From Deltaproteobacteria bacterium (GTDB lineage: Bacteria; Desulfobacterota; Binatia; UTPRO1): DNA of 64,000 bases. Shown piece by piece: positions 1-8,796 of the stretch (position 1 is the stretch's first letter; each line of letters starts with the position of its first letter). Location of the stretch: positions 56,295 through 120,294 of the forward strand of contig JADYZW010000064.1 of assembly GCA_020852955.1 (NCBI GenBank). The letters run 5' to 3'. The position numbers were made by a program, and so were the translations under genes. The notes beneath the pieces are model-generated. The model saw only the letters and a program-made list of their open reading frames with translations. It did no database searches and was not told where the DNA came from.

Positions 1-37
1 CCGACGCTCCGGCGCCGAGGTCACGATCCGCAATTGA
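1..37 (+). CDS. C-terminal end of an unidentified gene (partial)
   Basis: Frame 2 is open from the left edge and reads RRSGAEVTIRN before a TGA at 35-37. The stop overlaps a possible TTG start of the next gene (TTGA), the kind of 4-base coupling seen repeatedly in this window. Only 11 residues are visible, so no function can be given, and a chance open frame is not excluded. Confidence 0.3.
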   Translation, partial: RRSGAEVTIRN

Positions 38-615
38 CCGCCGCCGCGACGGCGGCTATGCGCGTCGCCATGAAGAGCTGGTACGCGCTCTCCGCGATCG
101 GCCGCGACCGCCCCGGCATCGTCGCCGACCTCGCGGAGCTCATCTACGAGTGCGACTGCAATCTCGAGGATTCCAGCATGACGATCCTCGGAAGCGAGTT
201 CGCCGTGCTGCTCCTCCTGTCGTCCGCGGGGTCCGACGCGGAGCAACGGCTCTCGTCGGGATGCAAGCGGCTCGAATGGGAGAAGCGCCTGACGGTGTTC
301 TTCCGCCCGCTCGAGGGTGAGCCCGTTCCCTATGCGACGCGAGCCCGCGCGAGCCGCTACGGCCTGCAGGCCATCGGCGTCGATCGCGCGGGCATCGTCG
401 CGAAGATCGCTCGCTGCCTCGCCGATCACGCCGTCACCATCGCCGCCATGACGACGCAGTCGCGCCCGGAACCGGAAAGCGGGACGCCGATCTACACGAT
501 GCGCATGGAGCTCGACGTACCGCAGCACGCCGACGCGGCCGCGCTCGCGAAGCGTCTGCTGGCGATCGGCGAGGACCTGCAGATCGACATCGCGTTCGAC
601 GCCGACGCCCGCTGA
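34..615 (+). CDS. ACT-domain regulator, GcvR-like
   Basis: The 193-residue product has two ACT-type modules. The first opens at about residue 13 with WYALSAIGRDRPGIVADLAE, and the second at about residue 108 with YGLQAIGVDRAGIVAKIA. The repeated GxDRxGIV signature is typical of the GcvR/glycine-cleavage repressor family, cytoplasmic proteins that sense small ligands such as amino acids. ACT tandems of this size lack a DNA-binding or catalytic domain, so regulation by protein contact is the inferred role. The TTG at 34 overlaps the upstream stop. ATG codons at 58 and 70 are equally possible and would start just before the first ACT strand. The gene converges with glutaredoxin, with 3 bases between the stops. 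The target pathway cannot be read from context. Confidence 0.75.
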   Translation: MTAAATAAMRVAMKSWYALSAIGRDRPGIVADLAELIYECDCNLEDSSMTILGSEFAVLLLLSSAGSDAEQRLSSGCKRLEWEKRLTVFFRPLEGEPVPYATRARASRYGLQAIGVDRAGIVAKIARCLADHAVTIAAMTTQSRPEPESGTPIYTMRMELDVPQHADAAALAKRLLAIGEDLQIDIAFDADAR

Positions 616-618
616 CCG

Positions 619-870
619 TTACGGCAGACCGGCGAGACCGCCCCGATCGGCCAGCGCGCGCAGCTCGGCGTATCCGCCGACGTGCGCGCCGTCGATGAAG
701 ATCTGCGGCACCGTACGGCGCCCGCCGGCACGCGCGATCATCTCGTCGCGCTGCGCGGGATCGCTTCCGACGTCGACTTCATCGTAGGGAATGGCGCGCT
801 CCCCGAGAAGGCGCTTCGCTTGCACGCAATACGGACAGACCTGCGTCGTGTAGACGGTCACCCTCGCCAT
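619..870 (-). CDS. grxC: Glutaredoxin 3 (GrxC family)
   Basis: An 83-residue single-domain thioredoxin fold. The dithiol active site CPYC lies about 11 residues after the start (VTVYTTQVCPYC), followed by the cis-proline segment TVPQIF and the GG(Y) glutathione-binding turn in HVGGYAEL. It is expected to reduce disulfides and glutathione mixed disulfides in the cytoplasm using glutathione. The open frame continues upstream to 906, but family members start right at the first beta strand, so the ATG at 868-870 is preferred. The gene diverges from mazG across 96 bases. Confidence 0.9.
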   Translation of the reverse strand: MARVTVYTTQVCPYCVQAKRLLGERAIPYDEVDVGSDPAQRDEMIARAGGRRTVPQIFIDGAHVGGYAELRALADRGGLAGLP

Positions 871-966
871 GCTGCGCAGCCTAGTCACGGCCCGAACCTC
901 CGGCAACCGCCCGCGCGCGCCCGTTCGCGAGTTGACAACCCCTCCCGACCTCGGAACGGTGACGCG

Positions 967-1788
967 ATGAGCCGTTTTCGCGAGCTGGTGGAGATCGTGC
1001 GGCGCCTGCGCGGTCCGGACGGATGCCCCTGGGACCGGGAGCAGACGCCGCAGAGCCTGCGCGGGTGCCTCCTGGAGGAATCGTACGAAACGCTTGACGC
1101 GCTCGATCGCGACGATCCGAGCGACGTGCGCGACGAGCTCGGCGACCTACTCCTGCAGATCGTCATGCAGGCGGACATGGCCGCCGAGAGCGGCCGCTTC
1201 ACGATCGACGACGTGATCGCCGGCATCATCAACAAGATGGTGCGGCGCCATCCCCATGTGTTCGGCGACGCGAAGGTCGCGGACACCGCCGACGTGCTCC
1301 GCAACTGGTCGCGCATCAAGAGCGCCGAACGCGCCGGCAAGGGGGGCAACGCGGACACCTCGATCTTGAGCGGCCTCCCCTCCGAACTGCCCGCCCTCCA
1401 CGCCGCGCATCGCATCGGCGAGAAGGCCGCCCGCGTCGGATTCGATTGGCCGTCTCCGCGCGCCGCGATGGCGAAGGTCCACGAAGAGGTGGCGGAGCTC
1501 GAGGAGGCCTTGACGGAGGGCGTCCCGTCGCGAGTCGCGCACGAAGTCGGCGACGCCCTCTTCGCGCTCGCGAGCGTCTCCCGCCTCGCCGATCAGAACG
1601 CCGAGGTGAGCCTGCGCGAGACGCTGGCGCGCTTCACCCGCCGTTTCCGCGGCATCGAGCGCGCCCTCGCCGCCGCCGGCCGGGACATCCACGTCGTCCC
1701 GCCCGACGAACTCGAGGCGCTCTGGGAGGCCGAGAAGGCCGCGGAGCTCGACGCCGATCGCCGGGTCCCCGGAGAGGGCCGGTCATGA
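967..1788 (+). CDS. mazG: Nucleoside triphosphate pyrophosphohydrolase MazG
   Basis: A 273-residue two-domain MazG that hydrolyses NTPs to NMP and pyrophosphate. The N-terminal domain starts with the diagnostic LRGPDGCPWDREQT and continues with the metal-binding EExYE and DELGDLLLQ helices. A second EEVAELEEA...HEVGDALFAL pair lies in the C-terminal half. Length matches the E. coli type. The frame is open far upstream, but the ATG at 967 is immediately before the conserved domain. A TTGACA hexamer at 932-937 is a perfect -35 match, though the -10 at the right spacing (955-960) is poor. The stop overlaps that of the convergent murJ by 6 bases. Confidence 0.95.
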   Translation: MSRFRELVEIVRRLRGPDGCPWDREQTPQSLRGCLLEESYETLDALDRDDPSDVRDELGDLLLQIVMQADMAAESGRFTIDDVIAGIINKMVRRHPHVFGDAKVADTADVLRNWSRIKSAERAGKGGNADTSILSGLPSELPALHAAHRIGEKAARVGFDWPSPRAAMAKVHEEVAELEEALTEGVPSRVAHEVGDALFALASVSRLADQNAEVSLRETLARFTRRFRGIERALAAAGRDIHVVPPDELEALWEAEKAAELDADRRVPGEGRS

Positions 1789-3435
1789 GGCTCGCGGCGC
1801 GATCCGGCGCTGCAGCCGCGCTACGATCGCGCGCCGGAACCGGGCCACCTCGCTCCCGCCGACGAGGGTCAACGCCGCACCGCACGTCGCTGCGCCCGCC
1901 GCGATCGCCAGCGCCAACCACGCCACCCTGACCGCCAGCGGCGTCGTGCCGTCGAACCATTCGACGCGGGCGACGATCGCGCGCACGACGGGGACCATCG
2001 ACGCCGAGGCGATGGCCGTTCGCGCGGTCGAGCCGAGCCACGCTCCCCACGCGAACCCGCCGGCCCGCCGGCTCAGCAGCGCCGCAAGCATCACGAGGTT
2101 CACGGTGGCGGCGATCGAGGTCGAAAGGGCCAGCCCGCCGTGGCGGAGATCGAGGACGCCGACCGCGTGCGTCGCCGCCGTCATCGTCCGCCCGAACCAC
2201 GAATCCGGTGGTCCCGTCACCGGACCGATCAACAACACGACGAAGAGCAGGTTGGCGACGAAGGCCGCGGCGGCCGTGAGCACCGGGGTGCGCGTGTCCT
2301 CGAGCGCATAGAACGCGGGGACCAGGACGCGGACGCACGCGACCGACCAGAGTCCGACGGAATACCAGCGCACGGCGACGGCCGTCGCGGCGGCGTCGGC
2401 GGGCGTGAACTGCCCCCGAATGAACAGGACCGACGTCAACGGCTCAGCAGTGAGCGCCAGCCCGACCGCCGCGGGAAGCGCGATCAGATTTACGAGACGG
2501 AGGGCGAAGGCGACCGTGTCGCGGAAGACCGCGACGTCGCGCTTGGCGAGCGTCGCGAAGCTCGGCAAGGCCGCCGTGCTCAGCGCGACGGCGAAGACGC
2601 CGAGCGGAAACTCGAACAGCCGCTCGGCGTACCAGAGGAAGGCCACGCTCCCCGCCGGCAGGAGCGAGGCGAACATCGTGCTGATCAGTACGTTGATCTG
2701 ATAGACGGCCGAACCGAACACGGTCGGCAGCATCAAGGCCCCGACGCGCTTGACCGCCGCGTGACGCGGCGCCCAGAGGGGGGAGAGCGAAATCCCCTGA
2801 CGACGGAGCGCCGGGAGCTGCGACGCCATCTGCGCGACGCCGCCCAGGAGGACCGCCACCGCGAGGCTGTAGATTCCGAGCCACGGCGCCAACGCGGCCG
2901 TCGCGACGATCATCACCAGGTTCATGACGACCGGAGACGTCGCCGGCGCCAGAAAATCTCGGAGCGCGTTCAGGACGCCCATCGCCGCCGCGACCATCCC
3001 GATGCAGAAGATGTACGGGAACACGGCCCGGGTGAGCCGGATCGTGAGCTCGAGCTTGCCGGGCACCACGGCGAAACCCGGCGCGAAAAGGCTCGTGATC
3101 GGACCCGCGAAGACGATCCCCAGCACGGTGATGACACCGAGCACGAGCGCCATCATCGTAAACAGCACGCGCGCCACCCGCTCGGCCTCGGCCCGCGGCC
3201 CGCGCGTCAGGTATCCGGTGAAGACCGGGATGAAGGCGGCGGTGGCCGCTCCTTCCGCCACGAGGCGCCGCAGCAGATTCGGGATGCGGTACGCGACGAA
3301 GAACGCGTCCGCGCCCGTCCCGGCCCCGAAGAGGTACCCGACGACGAGGTCGCGTGCGAGCCCCGTCACCCGCGAAACCACCGTCAATCCTCCCACCAGG
3401 CCTGCCGCCCTGGCGATCTGTCGCTTCTCGCTCAT
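1783..3435 (-). CDS. murJ: Lipid II flippase MurJ (MviN family)
   Basis: A 550-residue polytopic membrane protein with about 14 hydrophobic segments. The start matches the MurJ/MviN signature: TVVSRVTGLARD, then GADAFFVAYRIPNLLRRL and EGAATAAFIPVF. It moves lipid-linked peptidoglycan precursors across the inner membrane. It is slightly longer than the usual 510-530 residues, because of a loop around residues 405-430 near the last helices. It diverges from rpsT with only 38 bases between starts and converges with mazG with a 6-base overlap of stops. Confidence 0.95.
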   Translation of the reverse strand: MSEKRQIARAAGLVGGLTVVSRVTGLARDLVVGYLFGAGTGADAFFVAYRIPNLLRRLVAEGAATAAFIPVFTGYLTRGPRAEAERVARVLFTMMALVLGVITVLGIVFAGPITSLFAPGFAVVPGKLELTIRLTRAVFPYIFCIGMVAAAMGVLNALRDFLAPATSPVVMNLVMIVATAALAPWLGIYSLAVAVLLGGVAQMASQLPALRRQGISLSPLWAPRHAAVKRVGALMLPTVFGSAVYQINVLISTMFASLLPAGSVAFLWYAERLFEFPLGVFAVALSTAALPSFATLAKRDVAVFRDTVAFALRLVNLIALPAAVGLALTAEPLTSVLFIRGQFTPADAAATAVAVRWYSVGLWSVACVRVLVPAFYALEDTRTPVLTAAAAFVANLLFVVLLIGPVTGPPDSWFGRTMTAATHAVGVLDLRHGGLALSTSIAATVNLVMLAALLSRRAGGFAWGAWLGSTARTAIASASMVPVVRAIVARVEWFDGTTPLAVRVAWLALAIAAGAATCGAALTLVGGSEVARFRRAIVARLQRRIAPRAS

Positions 3436-3463
3436 TGACGACCCGGAGGTCGACTGCTAGAAG
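3435..3463 (+). promoter_or_regulatory. Promoter for rpsT
   Basis: The -35 TTGACG (5 of 6 consensus) and -10 TAGAAG (4 of 6) are separated by exactly 17 bases. Transcription would start near 3470, about 4 bases before the GTG start of rpsT, so the message would be nearly leaderless. The -35 box overlaps the murJ start codon region. Confidence 0.55.
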
Positions 3464-3473
3464 CCCCGCCACT

Positions 3474-3746
3474 GTGAACAAGCACCCGTCGGCGCAGAAG
3501 CGCCATCGTCAGAGCGTCAAACGGCAAGCTCGCAACACCGCGATCCGATCGCGCGTTCGCACCTCGGTGAGGAAGCTCCGCGAGTCGATTGCGGCCGGCA
3601 ACAGCGCGGAGGCGACGGAGCGGCTCGTGAGCGCGTCGCGCGCCATCAGCAAGGCCGCAACCAAGGGCGTGTTCCACCGCAATACCGCCTCCCGCAAGAT
3701 CTCGCGCCTCACGTTGGCCGTCCGCAAGCTGACCGCCAACGCCTGA
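3474..3746 (+). CDS. rpsT: Small ribosomal subunit protein bS20
   Basis: A 90-residue, Lys/Arg-rich, all-helical protein that binds 16S rRNA in the 30S body. The start reads (V)NKHPSAQKRHRQS, matching the bS20 N-terminus, and the conserved GVFHRNTASRKISRL block lies near the C-terminus. The start codon is GTG, and no ATG is available at the right position. No purine-rich ribosome binding site lies at normal distance; the only GGAGG is over 20 bases upstream. Together with the promoter at 3435-3463, this suggests leaderless translation. E. coli rpsT also uses a non-AUG start linked to autoregulation. The gene converges with holA. Confidence 0.95.
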   Translation: MNKHPSAQKRHRQSVKRQARNTAIRSRVRTSVRKLRESIAAGNSAEATERLVSASRAISKAATKGVFHRNTASRKISRLTLAVRKLTANA

Positions 3747-3766
3747 CCCGCCGATCGCCGTCGATC

Positions 3767-4768
3767 TCACGAGCGGCGTGGCGTCGTCGATGGACGCGCC
3801 GCGCCGCGACACGTCTGCAGCATCCAGAGCTCGAGGAGCACGCGCCCGTCGGAGCCGCTCTTCGCGGCGAGATCGATGTCGGCGAGTTCGCCGTACGCAC
3901 GACGGAGCTCCCCGGCGCGGTAGGCCCTGAGGCCGCGCTGGCACGCGATGCGCTGGTAGGGAGCGAGCGCGAGCTCCCGCAGAGCCTCCTCGACGGTCCG
4001 ACCACGAGCGACCAGCTCGGCGCCCGCGACGAGCGGCCGCAAGCTCGCCGCGAGCGCGCCGATGAGCGCGATGGGCTGCGCCCCTTCGTCGAGCGCGCAG
4101 CCGAGGAGACGCGTCGCGGCGGCGGCATCGCGCGCGCAGAACGCGTCGGCCACCTCGAAGTTGCCGTGCTCGCGCCCCGGAGCCGTCACGCGTCGCACGT
4201 CGTCGACGTCGATCGCGCGCCCCTCGACCGCCGCCGCAAGCTTGTCGAGCTCGCTCGCGAGGAGGAGCAGATCGCGGCCGACGCACTCGAGCAGCAGCTC
4301 GCGGGCGTCCTCACGGATCTCGCGATCGCGCTCGCGCGCGAACGTATCGGCGAAGCCGCGCATCTCGCTCGTGCGCGGGTGATCCACCGGAACGCGCGTC
4401 GCGAGCTCGCGGCAGCGGGCGAAGAATCGGCGTCGCATGTCCGCCCCGCGCGCCACGATCGCGAGCGTCACCTGCGGCGCCCGGCGATCCAGCGCCGCGG
4501 CAAGACGCTCCTGGCTCCGCTCGTCGAGGCTCTCGACGCCGCGTACGACGATCAACGTCCGCGCCCCGAAGAGCGAGGGGGTCTCGATCGCATCCGCGAG
4601 CGCGGCCACGTCGCATTCGCCCGCATGGTACCCGTGCACCGCGAGCGATCCCGCCCGCTCGAGGTTGCGGCGGATGTCGGCGAGCGCGCGGTCGGCGCGC
4701 CAGCCGTCGAACTCGCCGCGCCGCTCCTCGGCAAGGAGATAGAGCCCGCTCGCGCCCGTGGTCGCCAT
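3767..4768 (-). CDS. holA: DNA polymerase III subunit delta
   Basis: A 333-residue clamp-loader delta subunit, which opens the sliding clamp during replication. The N-terminal fold lacks an intact P-loop, as expected for delta. FGARTLIVVRGVESL corresponds to the conserved clamp-contact segment (SLFxxxR...). The C-terminal collar domain contains GREHGNFEVADAFCARD and ELWMLQT. The start ATG overlaps the lptE stop (ATGA), and lptE-holA adjacency is widely conserved in proteobacteria. It is the last gene of the minus-strand run from glyA. Confidence 0.93.
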   Translation of the reverse strand: MATTGASGLYLLAEERRGEFDGWRADRALADIRRNLERAGSLAVHGYHAGECDVAALADAIETPSLFGARTLIVVRGVESLDERSQERLAAALDRRAPQVTLAIVARGADMRRRFFARCRELATRVPVDHPRTSEMRGFADTFARERDREIREDARELLLECVGRDLLLLASELDKLAAAVEGRAIDVDDVRRVTAPGREHGNFEVADAFCARDAAAATRLLGCALDEGAQPIALIGALAASLRPLVAGAELVARGRTVEEALRELALAPYQRIACQRGLRAYRAGELRRAYGELADIDLAAKSGSDGRVLLELWMLQTCRGAARPSTTPRRS

Positions 4769-5376
4769 CAGAAGTCTTCCATGATCTGGTCGTAGACGTC
4801 CCGCGCCAGATTGCCGATCATCCGATCCATCGTCTCGCGCCGACGGAACTCCGCGAGCTGGACGTCGGTGAATCCCCCGAGATCCTCCGGGTTCAACGTC
4901 CCCTTTCGGAAGTCCGACGAGGTCGTCACGATGACCGACGCGATGCTCTCATAGTCGTCCGCGACCCGGAGCCCGCGCACCTTCCAGACGAGCGTCCCGG
5001 TCGCTCGCTGGCGCAGGTCTAGGTCGAGCGCAAGGATCGTCTGATAGATGAGGACCTCGTCGTCCCGGTTGAACGCGACGGGTCGATCCTCCGCGGCCTT
5101 CACGGTGCCCGTGAGCACCAGATCGCCCTCGTCGGGCTTCGCGACCTTCAGCGGACCGCGCAACACGAACTCCCGTTCGATCGCCATCGCCAAGCGCTTC
5201 TCGACACCGACCTCGCGGGTCTCATTCGCGAACGGACGCACGCCGATCGTCCGGATGCCCGCGTCGAACGTCCGCCCGCTTCCCGCAAAGTGGTAGCCGC
5301 ATCCCGCGCCGACCGCGAGGCAGACGCCGAGCGTCGCCCGCCATGCGATCCGTCGCCACGCGCCGCGCACCTTCAT
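4768..5376 (-). CDS. lptE: LPS-assembly lipoprotein LptE
   Basis: A 202-residue lipoprotein. A basic N-terminus (MKVRGAWRRIAWR) and hydrophobic stretch precede a lipobox ending in Cys26 (VGAGC), followed by GYHFAGSG, the conserved mature start of LptE (RlpB). GIRTIGVRPFANET matches the family. LptE plugs the LptD barrel in the outer membrane during LPS export. The frame stays open upstream to 5595, but that part is the antisense-like reading of leuS; the ATG at 5376 overlaps the leuS stop (ATGA). It sits between leuS and holA as in many Gram-negatives. Confidence 0.92.
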   Translation of the reverse strand: MKVRGAWRRIAWRATLGVCLAVGAGCGYHFAGSGRTFDAGIRTIGVRPFANETREVGVEKRLAMAIEREFVLRGPLKVAKPDEGDLVLTGTVKAAEDRPVAFNRDDEVLIYQTILALDLDLRQRATGTLVWKVRGLRVADDYESIASVIVTTSSDFRKGTLNPEDLGGFTDVQLAEFRRRETMDRMIGNLARDVYDQIMEDF

Positions 5377-7871
5377 ACGACGAGGCTGACGAGCCGCCCC
5401 GGAACGACATGCGTCTTCCGGACCGGCTTGCCGGCGATCTGCGCCTGGACCTTCGGATCGGCGAGCGCGCGGACGAGCAGCTCGTCTTCCGCCGTGTCGG
5501 GCGCGGCGGTGAAGCGTCCCCGGACCTTGCCGTTCACCTGCACCACCATCTCGACCTCGTCCTGGACGAGCGCGGCCTCGTCCGCCTCGGGCCATGGCGC
5601 CGCCGCGAGCGGTCGCCCGTCGCCGATCTCCTCCCAGATCTCGCTGGCGATGTGCGGAACGAAGGGCGCGAGCAGGAGGATCGTGACGCGCACCGCCTCG
5701 ACGATCGCCGCCCCGAGGCCGTCATCCGCGGGCGCCTCCTCCCGTATGCGCTCCGCGTAGCCGTTCACGAGCTCCATCACCGCCGCGACCGCGGTGTTGA
5801 AGTGACTCCGCCGCTCCACGTCCTCCGTCACGCGCGCGATCGTCTTGTGCGTGAGACGGCGCAGGACGCGCGCATCGGCGCTCGGCGCCGCGGAGCCCGC
5901 CGCCGGAGCCCCCGCGAGCCAGCCACGCCCGCGCGCCACGATGCGCCAGATCCGGTGGAGGAAGCGCGACGCGCCCTCGACGCCCTGATCGCTCCACTCG
6001 AGGTCCCGCTCGGGAGGCGCCGCGAAGATCGAGAACAGGCGCGCCGTGTCGGCGCCGTACCGCTCGACGAGGTAGTCGGGGTCGACGACGTTCCCCTTCG
6101 ACTTGCTCATCTTCGCGCCGTCCTTGATGACCATGCCCTGCGTCAGCAGATTCCCGAAGGGTTCGAGCGACTCGCCCGGCTCCTCCCAATCGGGGATCTC
6201 GCCGAGATCGCGCAAGACCTTCGTAAAGAAGCGGGCGTACAAGAGGTGCAGCACCGCGTGCTCGACGCCGCCGACGTACTGGTCCACGGGCAGCCAGTAC
6301 CGGATCGCCTCACCGTCGAAGGCCCGCGCCGCCTCGCCCGGCGCCGTGTAGCGCAGGAAGTACCACGACGATTCCATGAACGTATCGAAGGTGTCGGTCT
6401 CGCGGCGCGCCTCGCGCCCGCACGTCGGACACGACGTGCGCACGAAGTGCTCCAGCTTTGCGAGCGGCGACCCCCCCGATCCGGTGAACTCGGCGTCGAC
6501 CGGCAGCACGACCGGCAGCTCCGCGTCCGGCACCGGAACGATGCCGCACGCATCGCAATAGACGACCGGAATGGGCGCGCCCCAATACCGCTGCCGCGAG
6601 ACGCCCCAGTCGCGCAGGCGGTACTGCGTCGCCGCGCGCCCGAAGCCGCGCGCTTCCGCGGCCGCCGTGATCCGCGCCTTCGCCTCGTCGCTCGTGAGGC
6701 CGTCGAACTCGCCCGACCCGACGAGGCGACCCGGCCCTTCGTGCGCCGCGGGCATGTGGGTCGGATCGAGCGGCGGCTCACCCTCCGGCTGCACGACGAG
6801 CTTCTTTGGGATCCCGTGCGTTCCGGCGAACTCGAAATCGCGCTGATCGTGACACGGCACCGCCATGACCGCACCCGCGCCGTAGGCCATGAGCACGAAG
6901 CTCGCGGCGTAGATCGGGAGACGCTCGCCCGTCAGGGGATGGCGACAATACGCCCCGATGAACACGCCGTCCTTCCCCTCGGCGCGCTCCTCCGGCGTCT
7001 TCGCCCGCACCTCGCGCACGAACGCATCGACCGCCGCCTCCTGCGCCGTACCGCGCGACAAGGCGGCGACGAGCGGATGCTCGACGGCGAGGCTGACGAA
7101 GGTGGCGCCGAACACCGTGTCGGGGCGCGTCGTGAAGACCAGGATTTCGCCCTCTCGTCCTTCGAGCGCGAACCGAAGCTCCGCGCCGACGCTCCGACCG
7201 ATCCAGTGCCGCTGCATCACCAGCACCTTCTCGGGCCAGCCGGCCAGGCGGTCGCAGCCCGCGAGCAGCTCGTCGGCGTACGCGGTGATGCGGAGGAACC
7301 ACTGCTCGAGATCGCGCTCGCGGACGCTCGACTCGCAGCGCCAGCACTTCCCGTCCTCGACCTGCTCGTTCGCGAGGACGGTCTGGCAGCGCTCGCACCA
7401 GTTGACGATCGACTTCTTGCGGTAGGCCAGACCGCGCTCCAGCATCGCGAGGAAGAAGCGCTGCTCCCAGCGGTAGTAGCCGGGATCGCAGGTCGCGAGC
7501 TCGCGCCGCCAGTCGTAGCTGAATCCCATGCGCCGCAGCTGCGCGCGCATGTACGCGATGTTGTCGCGTGTCCACTCGGCCGGATGCGCGCCGCGCTCGA
7601 TCGCGGCGTTCTCCGCGGGCATCCCGAAGGCGTCCCAGCCGATCGGGTGCATCACATTGAAGCCGCGCATGCGCCGCTGTCGCGCGATCACGTCGCCGAT
7701 CGTGTAGTTCCGGACGTGCCCCATGTGGATGCGCCCCGAAGGGTACGGAAACATCTCGAGGCAGTAGAACTTCGGGCGCGACGCGTCCGTCCGGACCTCG
7801 TGAGCGCCGTCAGCGTCCCAGCGGGCCTGCCAGCGCTGCTCGACGGCGTGCGGATCGTAGCGGTGCTCCAT
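5373..7871 (-). CDS. leuS: Leucyl-tRNA synthetase
   Basis: An 832-residue class I synthetase charging tRNA-Leu. The HIGH-type motif is HMGH within YPSGRIHMGHVRNYT (about residue 48), and the class signature KMSKSKGN lies about residues 578-585. Zn-ribbon cysteines occur at CERC...CWRC, and the connective-peptide editing domain contains TTRPDTVFGATF. The C-terminal segment VQVNGKVRG is also diagnostic. Length is normal for bacteria. It is coupled by a 4-base overlap to lptE and lies 10 bases after nusB. Confidence 0.97.
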   Translation of the reverse strand: MEHRYDPHAVEQRWQARWDADGAHEVRTDASRPKFYCLEMFPYPSGRIHMGHVRNYTIGDVIARQRRMRGFNVMHPIGWDAFGMPAENAAIERGAHPAEWTRDNIAYMRAQLRRMGFSYDWRRELATCDPGYYRWEQRFFLAMLERGLAYRKKSIVNWCERCQTVLANEQVEDGKCWRCESSVRERDLEQWFLRITAYADELLAGCDRLAGWPEKVLVMQRHWIGRSVGAELRFALEGREGEILVFTTRPDTVFGATFVSLAVEHPLVAALSRGTAQEAAVDAFVREVRAKTPEERAEGKDGVFIGAYCRHPLTGERLPIYAASFVLMAYGAGAVMAVPCHDQRDFEFAGTHGIPKKLVVQPEGEPPLDPTHMPAAHEGPGRLVGSGEFDGLTSDEAKARITAAAEARGFGRAATQYRLRDWGVSRQRYWGAPIPVVYCDACGIVPVPDAELPVVLPVDAEFTGSGGSPLAKLEHFVRTSCPTCGREARRETDTFDTFMESSWYFLRYTAPGEAARAFDGEAIRYWLPVDQYVGGVEHAVLHLLYARFFTKVLRDLGEIPDWEEPGESLEPFGNLLTQGMVIKDGAKMSKSKGNVVDPDYLVERYGADTARLFSIFAAPPERDLEWSDQGVEGASRFLHRIWRIVARGRGWLAGAPAAGSAAPSADARVLRRLTHKTIARVTEDVERRSHFNTAVAAVMELVNGYAERIREEAPADDGLGAAIVEAVRVTILLLAPFVPHIASEIWEEIGDGRPLAAAPWPEADEAALVQDEVEMVVQVNGKVRGRFTAAPDTAEDELLVRALADPKVQAQIAGKPVRKTHVVPGRLVSLVV

Positions 7872-7881
7872 GCCTGGACGC

Positions 7882-8310
7882 CTAGAGCGCGCGCTGCCGC
7901 TCTTTGGCGCCGACGGCGCCGGCGATGGCGTCGAGGACGCCGTTCACGAAGGTCGAGGACTCGTCGCTGCCGAAGCGCTTGGCAATCTCGATCGCTTCGT
8001 CGATGGCGACACTCGCCGGCACGTCCCGGCGGCAGAGAAGCTCGTACGTCCCGATCCGCAGGATGTTGCGGTCCACGTGCGACAGGCGATCGACGCGCCA
8101 GTTCGAGGAGCTCTCGGCGATCAGCTCGTCGATCCGCGCCCGGGTGTCGAGGACGCCCTCCACGAGCGCCTGCCCGAAGGCGCGCGCGTCGGTCGGCGCG
8201 TCGCAGTGCTCCCAGAAGATCCGCAGCGCCGCGCACGGGTCGTCACCGCGAACCTCGAGTTGATAGAGCGCCTGCAGCGCCAACTCCCGCCCTTTCCGTC
8301 GCATGCCCAT
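7882..8310 (-). CDS. nusB: Transcription antitermination factor NusB
   Basis: A 142-residue helical RNA-binding protein of the rRNA antitermination complex. The N-terminal RRKGRELALQALYQLE and the C-terminal SVAIDEAIEIAKRFGSDESSTFVNGVLDAI are family hallmarks. An alternative start is the Met two codons downstream. It follows ribH closely, the classical ribH-nusB arrangement. Confidence 0.96.
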   Translation of the reverse strand: MGMRRKGRELALQALYQLEVRGDDPCAALRIFWEHCDAPTDARAFGQALVEGVLDTRARIDELIAESSSNWRVDRLSHVDRNILRIGTYELLCRRDVPASVAIDEAIEIAKRFGSDESSTFVNGVLDAIAGAVGAKERQRAL

Positions 8311-8319
8311 GAATCGTCG

Positions 8320-8787
8320 TCACCCCAGCAAACGCGCGAGCTGCGCCATTTCGATCGCCGTCACCGCCGCCTCGTATCCTTTGTTGCCGTGTCCTTCGCC
8401 GGCCCGCGCGAGGGCCTGCTCTATCGTGTCCGTGGTGAGGACGCCAAACGCCGCCGGGATCCGGTACTCCGCGACCACACGGCCCACCCCGCGAGCGACC
8501 TCGCCGCAGATGTAGTCGAAGTGCGGGGTCTCCCCGCGCACGACGGCGCCCAGGCAGACGAGCGCCTGATACCGGCCGGACCGAGCGAGCGCCTGGGCCG
8601 CGAACGGGATCTCGAAGGCCCCGGGGACGTGCGCGACGACGATGTCGTCGTCGTGGACGCCGTGTGTCGCGAGCGCCTCGAGCGCCCCGGCGAGCAGCGG
8701 TGCGGTGATGCTGCGGTTGAAGCGCGACACGACGATCCCGAAGCGCAGCGCGCCGCCCTCGGGGGCTCCGATCAGCTCACGCGGCAT
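8320..8787 (-). CDS. ribH: 6,7-dimethyl-8-ribityllumazine synthase
   Basis: A 155-residue lumazine synthase, the penultimate enzyme of riboflavin synthesis. It condenses the ribityl-aminopyrimidine with 3,4-dihydroxy-2-butanone 4-phosphate. The conserved substrate loops are visible: VSRFN near the start, VPGAFEIPFAA, CLGAVVRGETPHFDYI with the catalytic His in the HFDY region, and FGVLTTDT. It lies between ribBA and nusB. Riboflavin synthase (ribE), its usual partner, is not in the operon. Confidence 0.97.
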   Translation of the reverse strand: MPRELIGAPEGGALRFGIVVSRFNRSITAPLLAGALEALATHGVHDDDIVVAHVPGAFEIPFAAQALARSGRYQALVCLGAVVRGETPHFDYICGEVARGVGRVVAEYRIPAAFGVLTTDTIEQALARAGEGHGNKGYEAAVTAIEMAQLARLLG

Positions 8788-8796
8788 GGGCGTCGC

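Noticed and set aside
809..825. A sigma-54-like -24/-12 match on the plus strand inside grxC
   Set aside because: GG-N10-GC spacing is right, but the -24 half matches only loosely, it lies in coding sequence 140 bases before mazG, and mazG is not a typical RpoN target.
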